Source of the DNA: an uncultured Bacteroidales bacterium
GTDB taxonomy: Bacteria; Bacteroidota; Bacteroidia; Bacteroidales; FEN-979
NCBI GenBank assembly: GCA_903903985.1
Contig: CAIVAT010000115.1
Coordinates: forward strand, 1 to 64,000
Length of the DNA stretch: 64,000 nucleotides
Direction: 5' to 3'
Shown here: positions 17,063 to 25,471 of the stretch, one piece after another
Numbering within the stretch: the stretch's first letter is position 1
Layout: the number at the start of each line of letters is the position of its first letter
Program-made: the position numbers and the translations under genes
Notes under the pieces: generated by a model
Told to the model about the DNA's origin: nothing
What the model saw: the letters and a program-made list of their open reading frames with translations, nothing else
The model's database searches: none

Positions 17063-19468
17063 TTAGTATGAAATTTTTACCCGGCCATTCCCAGACCTCT
17101 GCCCTGTTGTAGTTGAGGCTCCCGTCATGCCGCCGGTATAGGAAGAGCCTCCGCCACCAGAACCGTGAGCATCACTGGTTCCACCGCCATAATAACCACC
17201 ACCTCCTCCGCCATTCCATGGAGTATAAGAAACCAGTGCATTACCGCCCTGGCCTAAATCACCCCCGAAACTTCCACCAGCCAATTGTGTTCCGCCATAT
17301 CCTCCCCCATAGGCTCCTCCGCCTTTAGAGCCTGCAAGTCCACCGCCATTTCCTCCATCACAGGAGCCGTTATTTGTCGAACCACCTCCTCCCGCTGCTA
17401 CTATTACCCGATTTGCCAGGGTAGTTCCACCTGACCTGATGTCGGAAGCACCGCCGCCACCACCCGCGCTGTTGGGAGAACCGTTTGTCTGACCATTTCC
17501 TCCACCGTTCCATCCTCCACCGGAAGGGACCCCGGTTCCGACAGCAACAGCCCCTTGTCCCCCAACATTTATGTAGAGATCCTGCCCGGGAGTTACCGCA
17601 AGGGTTCCAGTGGCATAACCACCAAGTCCGCCGGAATAAGTGCCTGACCAACCCTGTGCTCCCCATGCTTCTATTGTCACACTGGTCACTCCGGCAGGAA
17701 CCGTAAAGGTTTGCATACTCCCTGTATAACTAAAGTCGGTCTGTACCTGTACCCGAGTGATGACAACCTGTCCTTGACCACTGTGTGATGCTGCAATATT
17801 TGATTGACTGGTGCCATTGTTATATGAACCGCCGCCGCCACCGGATGGCTGACCATTCCATCCCCCGCCCTGACCACCACTGTAGCCACCACCACCGCCA
17901 GAACGGTTTAAAATATTATGCCAGCCGCCGCCACCGCCACCAAACCCTCCGTCACCACCATTGAAACTGGATGTATTGCCTTCGGTTCCTCCGGTTGCAC
18001 CATTGATGAACGAAAGTCCACCGCCAGCATTTGTAGGATCAGTTCCGTTGACTCCATTTGTTAAAAAGCCTCCACCACCGGCAGCAGCTCCGTTAGAACC
18101 GCAGTTTCCTCCATTTCCGGAGGAACCTCCTCCACCTGAATATGTACTGCCTCCGGATGAAGTTGCGAAGGCATTCATCTCCGCTGTGGTACCAAAGTTC
18201 GTATAACCACCGCCACCACCGCCAATCACCAGGATTGCAGTACCATCGTTGTACGGACTTCTGATCGCAAAAGATCCTCCGCCGCCGCCACCGCCGAGGT
18301 AAGAACCATTTGAACCGTCAACACCAGTTTGCCCCACAACAATTTTAATAACTTCACCCTGCGTCAGGTTGAAAGTTCCTGTCATATCTGCCCCCAATCC
18401 ACCGCTTCTGGCGCCCTGAGCGCCATACGCCCTGATGGTATACTGGCTGGTTGATGGTACGGTCCACTCCTGTATTCCCTCCGTATTTACGGTAACACCG
18501 CCCTGCAGAGAAGTACCTGTGTAGGCGCTATTTACCTGTTCCTGGGTTGGTCCGGTTCTACCTGTGGCACCTGCATTGGAGAATGTCCAGGAAGTATATA
18601 TCACGGTTGTAAAAATTACCTGGTCTCCATAAGTGGTTCCGGCACTATTGGTGGCATAAGCATGTATGTAATAGTTGGTTGTGGATAGCAGCCCTGTAAT
18701 GCCCGCTGTAAATACGCCAGTGCTAAAAGACCCGGATTCTGGCACGTTGATACCGGCGGTAACCGGGTCAAACCCGGAACTTGTGCTGTATTTAAAACCA
18801 CGAACCGTGGCATTGGCGCCATTGGTCGCAGTGATGCTGCCACTCAGTGTTGCTGAGTTGCTCCCTATGTTACTGACATTGTTTGTTGTGACTGAAGGAG
18901 GCGATGCACATGACGAAGCCGTTTGAGACAGGGTTGTTGCACTTGAAACACAGCCTGATGCATTGTAGGCCCATATATACCGGTCATAGGTTGTGTTGCA
19001 GGTCAACCCCGTTTCGGTTTTGGTAATTGCTGCAGCCATATCGGTTGCCGATGAATAAACATTCACTGTGTTCCATTTATAGCCACTGGCGCCCGGGGCC
19101 GTATTCCAGTTCCAAACAACCTGGGTTTGCGACGGTATATGGGTTGCGGCCACTGGGGCCACCTGGGTGATCACACTCGCTGTTGCCTCAAATCTCGTAG
19201 TGCTCTCACAACCGTTGATGGTCTGGCTGGCCCAATAATGTTGTCCGTTTACCAATGGAGTTCCCGGATCCAATGCAACACCACCGGAAGATGAAGTGTA
19301 CCATTTGATATTATTGCCTGTTGCTGACAAATTTACCACCGTAGGTGTCTGAGCCACCAACCGGTTGATTAACAAAAAAATGCAGAGTAGGATAAAAAGC
19401 ATTTCTTTGGGGATTATATTTTGGTCCGGAAAGAAAATACGGTCGATTTTTGAATTTGTTTTCATCAT
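17063..19468 (-). CDS. Glycine-rich, fibronectin-III/Ig-like surface protein (paralogue B)
   Basis: 801 residues. Signal peptide (about 1-39), one Ig-like repeat (TPTVVNLSATGNNIKWY, to about 108), a Cys-rich linker, a fibronectin-III-like domain (about 190-290), then two glycine-rich blocks (about 295-600 and 605-801). The first block opens with the same GATGRTGPTQ, QEWTVP, IRAYGAQGA string as paralogue A; the second opens QTFTVPAGVTSVTIEAWGAQG. The module order is reversed relative to A and C: Ig first, glycine last. It ends at RVKISY without a recognised sorting domain. It lies 38 bases from paralogue A and 55 from paralogue C, so the three could be one transcript. Confidence 0.8.
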   Translation of the reverse strand: MMKTNSKIDRIFFPDQNIIPKEMLFILLCIFLLINRLVAQTPTVVNLSATGNNIKWYTSSSGGVALDPGTPLVNGQHYWASQTINGCESTTRFEATASVITQVAPVAATHIPSQTQVVWNWNTAPGASGYKWNTVNVYSSATDMAAAITKTETGLTCNTTYDRYIWAYNASGCVSSATTLSQTASSCASPPSVTTNNVSNIGSNSATLSGSITATNGANATVRGFKYSTSSGFDPVTAGINVPESGSFSTGVFTAGITGLLSTTNYYIHAYATNSAGTTYGDQVIFTTVIYTSWTFSNAGATGRTGPTQEQVNSAYTGTSLQGGVTVNTEGIQEWTVPSTSQYTIRAYGAQGARSGGLGADMTGTFNLTQGEVIKIVVGQTGVDGSNGSYLGGGGGGGSFAIRSPYNDGTAILVIGGGGGGYTNFGTTAEMNAFATSSGGSTYSGGGGSSGNGGNCGSNGAAAGGGGFLTNGVNGTDPTNAGGGLSFINGATGGTEGNTSSFNGGDGGFGGGGGGWHNILNRSGGGGGYSGGQGGGWNGQPSGGGGGSYNNGTSQSNIAASHSGQGQVVITRVQVQTDFSYTGSMQTFTVPAGVTSVTIEAWGAQGWSGTYSGGLGGYATGTLAVTPGQDLYINVGGQGAVAVGTGVPSGGGWNGGGNGQTNGSPNSAGGGGGASDIRSGGTTLANRVIVAAGGGGSTNNGSCDGGNGGGLAGSKGGGAYGGGYGGTQLAGGSFGGDLGQGGNALVSYTPWNGGGGGGYYGGGTSDAHGSGGGGSSYTGGMTGASTTTGQRSGNGRVKISY

Positions 19469-19523
19469 TTATGTTTAAGGGGCAACAGGCAACATTGTTC
19501 TGAATATCAAACAGTTATTAATA

Positions 19524-21563
19524 TTAATTGAGCGTTACCGTTACTTCCCACCTGGTTGCACTTTCTGTACAATCGATCGTTTGGCTTGCCCAGTAATGAG
19601 TTCCATTAACTAACAACGTAGATGAAGGCAATGCTGGTCCGCCAGATGAAGCAAGGTACCACCTGATATTAGACCCAGACGCCGACAGGTTTGCGACTGA
19701 TGCGCCAGCGCTGAAAGACTGTGCCGGGGAACCTGTCGGTTTACAAGGAGTTGGATCCACTGATGCAGTTACATCAATCCTTGTGGCGCTTTCGCAACCG
19801 TTTATCGTTTGGGTGGCATAATAATGATTGCCCCCAACGAGTTGAACCGACGTGGACAGTGGGGCTCCTTGCGAAGCAGCAGCATACCATTTGATCCCTG
19901 AACCTGTTGCCTGTAACTCCGACACTGTTGGCGCCATAGCGAAATAAGATGGCTGCCCGACCGTTATTTCCAGCGAAGCACACCCCGTGCTGAATTGCGA
20001 ATTGTTATAATTGCGGGCGTAATAGGTCGTCGTGGTAGCCGGGCTGATGGTAAATGTGATCCCGGTCGATACCTGGGTTCCACCACAGTTTCCTGTGTAC
20101 CAATAAACGGTTCCATCCGATCCGTTGGCAGTAAGCACTGTGCTGAAACCATTGCAGATCGGATTTGAAGAAGCGGTTACAGAAGCGGGATCAGCCGGGA
20201 TGGAAGGAACCCAGGTGAATCCAGCCTTTGTACCTGTCCCGCTTGATGAAGTAACACTGACGCTTCCTGATGTGCCGGCACCGACGGTCGCTACAATCTG
20301 GAAATCAGAGTGAACGCTAAAGGATAAAGCTGCGGTACCGCCAAAACTCACCGAGGTGACTCCAAGAAATTTATTTCCCGAGATGGTCACCAAATCTCCT
20401 TCGGAAGCAGAAGTTGGTGAAAAGGAATCAATGGCTGGAGCAACCGGGGCCGTGAAAAAATAAATCGGCTTTGAAAGGGTGACATGGGATAATACAAGGC
20501 TCACACTTCCGGTAACTGCTGCAGAACTAACAACTGCGGAAATTTCTGTAGATGAGACCAGGGACATTGATGTGGCAGAAAATCCGCCAAAAAGGACGTT
20601 TGAGAGCCCTGAAAAATTTGAGCCGGTGATGGTAACCGTTGTTCCCGTCAAACCGGCTGTAGGTGTAAATGAAGTAAAGCCAGGTGCGGCAGGATTGCTG
20701 GCCGAACTGCAGACTGTAAAAAGGCCGGAAACATCAATCGAGTTCGCACCGGTGCCGCCATCATTTCCATTATGAGTTCCATTGGCACCCCCAATGGCGC
20801 CTCCGCCACCTCCCCCATCGTCACCCGTACTTCCACATCCCGTTCCTCCGTTTGCTCCTCCATCTCCTCCGGAAAAGGTTCCTCCTGCAGCAGTTGCAAG
20901 ACTATTTATTTGCCCCGGAGAACCGCCGTAGGCATAAATTGTTGTTCCGGCAATGGTCGCAGAGGTACTTCCTCCTGAGGTTGCGCTATTACTTGATCCA
21001 TGTCCTGCCCTGCCCCCGCTGCCTAAAGAATAACTGATGGCATTTCCCGGAGAAACCGCCCTGGAAACATAGGCAACCCCTCCTGCACCACCTCCCCCGC
21101 CAGCGGTTCCATCGTTCTCAGTTGAACCTCCTGCTCCGCCACCCCCACCGATGGCCCATACTTTGGCTGATGTAATCCCGCTTCCAACAGTAACAGCAGT
21201 GCCAGATATCAATACAACTGAACTCACAAAAGAAGCTCCGTTGTAATAAGCTATTACGACAACTCCCTGGCCTCCGTCGCCACCAGCCCAGTTGATCGCA
21301 CCAAGGCTGAAATAGCCTCCTGCACCGCCACCGCCGCCGCCATATTTTCCGGCTCCGCCGGTTCCTCCCCACCAACTACCACCACCCCCGCCGCAACCTA
21401 AACCAATCGCATCACCACCTGCATTGTTTGCTCCGTTTACTCCTGTTCCCGCAGGAGCTCCAGCCCCACCGGGAGCAACTGCCACTTGTGCGTCTAAGGA
21501 ACCTGCCAGCAATGAATAGATTATTGCAACAAAGCATCCTGAAATTCGGATCATATTTTTCAT
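19524..21563 (-). CDS. Glycine-rich, IPT/TIG and Ig-like repeat surface protein (paralogue C)
   Basis: 679 residues. The signal peptide (about 1-25) is followed at once by glycine-rich sequence (about 27-290), as if the opening of that domain had been lost. Then come two IPT/TIG-like domains (about 303-460, with TSFTPTAGLTGTTVTITGSNF and DSFSPTSASEGDLVTISGNKF) and three Ig-like repeats (about 463-679) nearly superimposable on those of paralogue A. It ends at EVTVTLN without a T9SS domain. It is the first gene of the leftward trio; no clear TAnnTTTG element was found ahead of it. Confidence 0.8.
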   Translation of the reverse strand: MKNMIRISGCFVAIIYSLLAGSLDAQVAVAPGGAGAPAGTGVNGANNAGGDAIGLGCGGGGGSWWGGTGGAGKYGGGGGGAGGYFSLGAINWAGGDGGQGVVVIAYYNGASFVSSVVLISGTAVTVGSGITSAKVWAIGGGGGAGGSTENDGTAGGGGGAGGVAYVSRAVSPGNAISYSLGSGGRAGHGSSNSATSGGSTSATIAGTTIYAYGGSPGQINSLATAAGGTFSGGDGGANGGTGCGSTGDDGGGGGGAIGGANGTHNGNDGGTGANSIDVSGLFTVCSSASNPAAPGFTSFTPTAGLTGTTVTITGSNFSGLSNVLFGGFSATSMSLVSSTEISAVVSSAAVTGSVSLVLSHVTLSKPIYFFTAPVAPAIDSFSPTSASEGDLVTISGNKFLGVTSVSFGGTAALSFSVHSDFQIVATVGAGTSGSVSVTSSSGTGTKAGFTWVPSIPADPASVTASSNPICNGFSTVLTANGSDGTVYWYTGNCGGTQVSTGITFTISPATTTTYYARNYNNSQFSTGCASLEITVGQPSYFAMAPTVSELQATGSGIKWYAAASQGAPLSTSVQLVGGNHYYATQTINGCESATRIDVTASVDPTPCKPTGSPAQSFSAGASVANLSASGSNIRWYLASSGGPALPSSTLLVNGTHYWASQTIDCTESATRWEVTVTLN

Positions 21564-21822
21564 ATTCGGCTTTTTTAAGTCAACCTGGTCTGGTTGGTTA
21601 TAAAATATGTCGTGAGTGTCTGGATTTGCCGGATTATATCAGATTGACTGTATTCATTTGAATTCTAAAAATGATCTTCCCGGATGATTGATATTTATTC
21701 AATGCCTGCCTTCACTCCATCATGCACATGCGTGTAACAAAAAGGGCCCGAAAACATTTTTTGGACAACGAAACGAATCTAAACCATCCTGGTGAAAAAC
21801 AATATAAGGCATTGCGAAATTC

Positions 21823-21868
21823 TTTGTAGGAGACAGGCTGATTTTTCAGTAAGTGTTTCCCCTACAAA
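21823..21868. other. Stem-loop with inner hairpin upstream of rpmB
   Basis: TTTGTAGG (21823-21830) pairs perfectly with CCTACAAA (21861-21868). Inside, CTGA (21838-21841) and TCAG (21846-21849) close a TTTT loop. It lies upstream of the rpmB -7 element, so it is not in that leader; a small RNA or divergent-regulation role is speculative. Confidence 0.35.
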
Positions 21869-21871
21869 TCC

Positions 21872-21911
21872 GTTTTCGCTGTTTCACAATTGAACTATTT
21901 CGCAATTTTTT
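21872..21911. repeat. 8-base-period degenerate repeat upstream of rpmB
   Basis: 8-mers gttttcgc, tgtttcac, aattgaac, tatttcgc, aatttttt in register. The TTTCGC core matches arrays near 5541, 25448 and 40886. Confidence 0.6.
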
Positions 21912-21943
21912 AATCTTTCCATGGTATTTTAAAATAAAAAGTC

Positions 21944-21951
21944 TATCTTTG
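21944..21951 (+). promoter_or_regulatory. Putative -7 promoter element for rpmB
   Basis: TATCTTTG, 37 bases ahead of the rpmB ATG, followed by GCACTCC. Confidence 0.6.
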
Positions 21952-21988
21952 CACTCCATTTTGAAATACCATTCTAATCTGAATTGTC

Positions 21989-22228
21989 ATGGCAAGGATT
22001 TGTGAAATTACCGGAAAGATTGCAATTAAAGGACATAAGGTCTCTCATTCCAATAAAAAATCAAAGCGTTGGTTTAGTCCAAACATTCAAACCAAAACTT
22101 TTTTTGTAGCAGAAGAAAACCGCGACATCAAGTTGAAAGTTTCGGCTGAAGGCTTGCGCCATATGAATAAAAAAGGGGTTTATGTATGCATTAAAGAAGC
22201 CCGGGAAAAAGGATATCTTACTAAATAG
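21989..22228 (+). CDS. rpmB: 50S ribosomal protein L28
   Basis: A 79-residue basic protein of the large ribosomal subunit. The opening ARICEITGKIAIKGHKVSHSN and the RWFSPNIQTK segment are conserved in bacterial L28, and the tail VCIKEAREKGYLTK is typical of the Bacteroidota form. It has its own promoter element and a strong terminator, so it is a single-gene transcript here; in many Bacteroidota rpmG follows directly, but it does not in this window. Confidence 0.97.
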   Translation: MARICEITGKIAIKGHKVSHSNKKSKRWFSPNIQTKTFFVAEENRDIKLKVSAEGLRHMNKKGVYVCIKEAREKGYLTK

Positions 22229-22244
22229 GTTTTTTTTCATGGTT

Positions 22245-22279
22245 AAAAATGCTGTTACCCCGTAACAGCATTTTTTTTG
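22245..22279 (+). terminator. Strong intrinsic terminator after rpmB
   Basis: Bases 22245-22258 pair with 22262-22275 in a 14-bp stem with a three-base loop, running into a T tract. The A-rich left flank means it could also act on the opposite strand. Confidence 0.85.
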
Positions 22280-22345
22280 TCTTTTCACCTAAGAAATAAA
22301 CCCGGGGATTTTCCGTTATCAGTATTACAGAACAATTACCAACGA

Positions 22346-23005
22346 ATGAAACAGTGCCTGTACTTAATTATTACGCTCCTCCTTTTCACGTTAAGTCACA
22401 CCACGGTACAGGCCCAGATACAGGACGACAACAGCAGCCTGGTCCAATTTTCGGGAATAACGATCACGGCTGATTCGCTTAATCCGGTTTCTTATACAAA
22501 AATTTTAGATATTTGCAGCCATCGCGGGACAAGCAGTGATATCAATGGTTACTTCTCCTTTGTCGCTCACAGGAAAGACACCGTTGTTTTTACTGCTGTT
22601 GGTTATAAACCTGCTTCTTTCATTATTCCTGATACCATTACAAAACAAAAATATTCTTTGATCCAGCTCATGACAGCCGACACGCTCACCCTGGCAGCAG
22701 CATTTATTTTCCCATGGCCCACCCTGGAAGATTTTAAACGTGCGTTTGTGGAATTAAAAATTCCGGATGATGATCTGGAAATTGCCCGTAAAAACCTGCT
22801 GGCTGCAGATATCCGTATGATGGCAGAAAACTATCCGATGGATGCCTCGATGAACTACAGGAACTACATCGACAATCAAACGAGCAAATTATATTACTTC
22901 GGGCAGGTGCAGCCTTATAATATTTTCAACCCTTTTGCCTGGGCAAAGTTTATAAAAGCCTGGAAAGACGGGAAATTCAAGTCGCAGAAGGAACGACTGA
23001 AATAA
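22346..23005 (+). CDS. Exported protein with carboxypeptidase-regulatory-like domain
   Basis: 219 residues from the ATG at 22346; the first hydrophobic run begins there (MKQCLYLIITLLLFTLSHTTVQAQ, a signal peptide of about 24). The next 90 residues (FSGITITADSLNPVSYTKI, GTSSDINGYFSFVAHRKDTVVFTAVGYKPA) are a CarboxypepD_reg/beta-sandwich domain like those at the N-terminus of TonB receptors. The remaining C-terminal region is helical and of unknown function. Its stop lies three bases before the TonB receptor start, so the two are probably an operon acting in the periplasm or outer membrane. Confidence 0.8.
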   Translation: MKQCLYLIITLLLFTLSHTTVQAQIQDDNSSLVQFSGITITADSLNPVSYTKILDICSHRGTSSDINGYFSFVAHRKDTVVFTAVGYKPASFIIPDTITKQKYSLIQLMTADTLTLAAAFIFPWPTLEDFKRAFVELKIPDDDLEIARKNLLAADIRMMAENYPMDASMNYRNYIDNQTSKLYYFGQVQPYNIFNPFAWAKFIKAWKDGKFKSQKERLK

Positions 23006-23008
23006 AAG

Positions 23009-25447
23009 GTGACTTTGAGAAAATCCATTCCTATACTCGCTTTGCTGTTTGGTTTGTTAAACCCTGAAATCTTTGCCCAGCAGGAAACAGCCACGCTTTC
23101 TGGCATGGTGACCCTGTCAGGGTCAATGGCATCGCAGCAATTCGTAAATGTTGCCATCAAAGGGACCACCAGCGGTACAACCACCGGCAAAGATGGCCGA
23201 TTTGTTTTATCTGTCCCTGCCAATAAAGAATTGGTCATCCTTTGGTCGTTCGTCGGCTATGAAACTGATTCGGCAGTAATTAAACTGAAACCCGGAGAAC
23301 AAAAAGTGTTGAACCGAACACTTCAAACCATATCCACGCAACTTGGATCCATTGAAATCAAAGACCAGCAGTTGAGAACCAATACCTTCAGCCGGCTTGA
23401 TCCAAAGGTTCTCAACTTCATACCAACCATCAATGCCAGTGTTGAAGACCTGATAAAAACCATGCCTGGGGTATCTTCACGCAATGAACTGAGTTCCCAA
23501 TATTCGGTCCGTGGCGGGAACTATGATGAAAACCTTGTTTTTGTCAACGACATCGAAATTTACAGGCCATTTCTCGTGCGATCAGGACAACAAGAGGGCC
23601 AGAGTTTTCTCAATCCTGACCTTGTATCCGGAATTGCTTTTTCTTCGGGCGGTTTTGACGCCAAGTACGGAGATAAAATGTCGTCGGTACTCGACATTAA
23701 ATACAAAAAACCAACCGAATTTGCCGCCTCATTCGATGTCAGCCTGCTGGGAGCATCCGCCCATGTGGAAGGGACGTTTACAAAACGCTTATCCTTCCTG
23801 CTTGGAACTCGGTATAAAACCAATTCGTACCTGCTCAAAGGCCTTGATACAAAGGGGAATTACAAACCCAGGTTCTTCGATATCCAGGGAATGCTGAATT
23901 ATGAGATCAATAAAAAATGGGAAATATCTGTCCTGGGAACATTCACCGACAACGCTTACAACCTCATTCCTGAAACCCGCGAAACCAGTTTTGGAACCCT
24001 TGACGAAGCATACAAGATAAAAATCTATTTCGATGGACGCGAATCTGACAGTTACCAAAACTGGCTGACTGCCGTTACACTTTCTTTCAAACCGACGCCG
24101 GATATCAGGTTAAAGTTAATTTCTTCAACTTTCAGAACTTATGAGGCAGAAACCTATGATATTTCAGGAGAATACTGGCTTGGAAAACTCGAAGTCTTCC
24201 AGGGGAGCGGGCAAGGCCAGGTCACTGAGATCATGGGAGTGGGAGCATACCTTCAACATGCACGGAATTACCTCAATGGAACCGTATATAATATCGAACA
24301 CCGAGGATATTGGGACAAATCCAGCAGCAACCTGTCGTGGGGGATAAAATACCAGCATGAGTCTTTTAATTACAGGATCAACGAATGGGAAATGCAGGAT
24401 TCTGCAGGATATTCTATCCCCCGTCCAGTAGATTCACTGGGCTCGCTGTTTCCGCCAAAGGGAGACTTTTCGCTTTATAATGTCATTAAGAATAACAACA
24501 CGGTCAATACCAACCGTGTATCTGCATTCATCCAGGACACCTGGACCTTTAAAAACCAATCGAATGACATCTCGCTGACAGCAGGATTAAGGACGATCTA
24601 TTACGATTTCAACGGGCAGTTCCTCTTCAATCCGCGCGTGAATATTTCCTTTAAACCACACTGGAAAAACGAAACGGTTTTCAGGCTTTCTTCGGGGTAT
24701 TATTCACAACCTCCAACGTTCAGGGAAATGTCCGACCTGCAAGGGAATATCGTACCGGGTCTCAAGGCCCAGACATCCATACAGGTTGTAGCAGGCAGTG
24801 ATATCTATTTCAAGGCATGGGGGCGACCCTTCAAATTTGTCTCCGAGGCTTATTATAAATACATTAAGGACCTGATCCCTTATGAGATCGACAACATGAA
24901 AATCAGGTATTACGGAACCAACGATGCGCATGGTTATGCAGCCGGAATCGATTTTCGTGTTCATGGTGAATTTGTTAAAGGTGCCGAATCGTGGGCCAGC
25001 CTGTCATTTCTTAAAACGGAAGAATATTTCCAGGGATCATGGATTCCCCGGCCAACTGACCAACGGATGAACCTGGCTATTTTCTTCCAGGATTTCATTC
25101 CCGGCTTTCCAACCTGGAAGATGAACCTCACCCTGGTGTATGGCACCGGATTGCCATTTGGGCCGCCTGATTCACCCCGAAGTGAACAAACATTGCGCAT
25201 TCCGCCCTACCGGAGGGTTGATATCGGGCTTTCAAAGCAATTGCTCGAGGCCCAGACAAAATTTTCAGAAAAAAATCCCTTCAGGGTCATCAAATCGATG
25301 TGGATCTCACTGGATATATTCAACCTGCTGCAAATCAGCAATACCATCTCCTATTTGTGGATCACCGACATCAATGGAAAAGAATACGCTGTGCCAAATT
25401 ACCTGACCCCACGAACAGTCAACCTGAAATTAACTGTCCAATTTTAA
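23009..25447 (+). CDS. TonB-dependent outer-membrane receptor with carboxypeptidase-regulatory domain
   Basis: 812 residues from a GTG start; a TTG two codons on is an alternative. It has a signal peptide (about 1-24), a regulatory beta-sandwich (about 27-110), a plug domain (about 118-240, VLNFIPTINASVEDLIKTMPGVSSRNELSSQYSVRGG) and a 22-strand-type barrel ending in an aromatic-terminated strand (LKLTVQF). Such receptors import siderophores, vitamins or oligomers using TonB energy; the ligand is unknown and no SusD partner is present, so this is not a classical polysaccharide utilisation locus. Residues 34-38 (VTLSG) are encoded by a sequence shared with rsmA. Confidence 0.9.
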   Translation: MTLRKSIPILALLFGLLNPEIFAQQETATLSGMVTLSGSMASQQFVNVAIKGTTSGTTTGKDGRFVLSVPANKELVILWSFVGYETDSAVIKLKPGEQKVLNRTLQTISTQLGSIEIKDQQLRTNTFSRLDPKVLNFIPTINASVEDLIKTMPGVSSRNELSSQYSVRGGNYDENLVFVNDIEIYRPFLVRSGQQEGQSFLNPDLVSGIAFSSGGFDAKYGDKMSSVLDIKYKKPTEFAASFDVSLLGASAHVEGTFTKRLSFLLGTRYKTNSYLLKGLDTKGNYKPRFFDIQGMLNYEINKKWEISVLGTFTDNAYNLIPETRETSFGTLDEAYKIKIYFDGRESDSYQNWLTAVTLSFKPTPDIRLKLISSTFRTYEAETYDISGEYWLGKLEVFQGSGQGQVTEIMGVGAYLQHARNYLNGTVYNIEHRGYWDKSSSNLSWGIKYQHESFNYRINEWEMQDSAGYSIPRPVDSLGSLFPPKGDFSLYNVIKNNNTVNTNRVSAFIQDTWTFKNQSNDISLTAGLRTIYYDFNGQFLFNPRVNISFKPHWKNETVFRLSSGYYSQPPTFREMSDLQGNIVPGLKAQTSIQVVAGSDIYFKAWGRPFKFVSEAYYKYIKDLIPYEIDNMKIRYYGTNDAHGYAAGIDFRVHGEFVKGAESWASLSFLKTEEYFQGSWIPRPTDQRMNLAIFFQDFIPGFPTWKMNLTLVYGTGLPFGPPDSPRSEQTLRIPPYRRVDIGLSKQLLEAQTKFSEKNPFRVIKSMWISLDIFNLLQISNTISYLWITDINGKEYAVPNYLTPRTVNLKLTVQF
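23092..23123 (+). repeat. Paired palindromic element, degenerate copy in the TonB receptor gene
   Basis: GTGACCCTGTCAGGGT at 23108-23123 is identical to a 16-base stretch of rsmA and is read in the same frame (VTLSG). The 16 bases before it (23092-23107) match the left half of the rsmA element only partly. Confidence 0.45.
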
Positions 25448-25450
25448 TTA

Positions 25451-25470
25451 GCGAAATAGCGAATTGGCAC
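25451..25470. repeat. 8-base-period repeat between the TonB receptor and acyl-AMP ligase genes
   Basis: The minus strand reads gtgccaat, tcgctatt, tcgctaat: the same TTCGCT octamer family as elsewhere. It fills the gap between two convergent genes. Confidence 0.5.
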
Positions 25471-25471
25471 A

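Larger units (their letters stand above)
21564..21943. other. Long spacer between the glycine-rich cluster and rpmB
   Basis: About 380 bases upstream of the rpmB promoter element. It contains one perfect 8-bp stem-loop (21823-21868) and an 8-base-period repeat (21872-21911), listed separately. Nothing else was recognised; no tRNA-like cloverleaf was seen. Confidence 0.5.

Noticed and set aside
15600-21500. Dense CCACCGCC-type direct repeats that could be mistaken for a CRISPR or minisatellite array
   Set aside because: They are glycine codons of the glycine-rich domains read on the minus strand. The period is not constant and the frame is open throughout.
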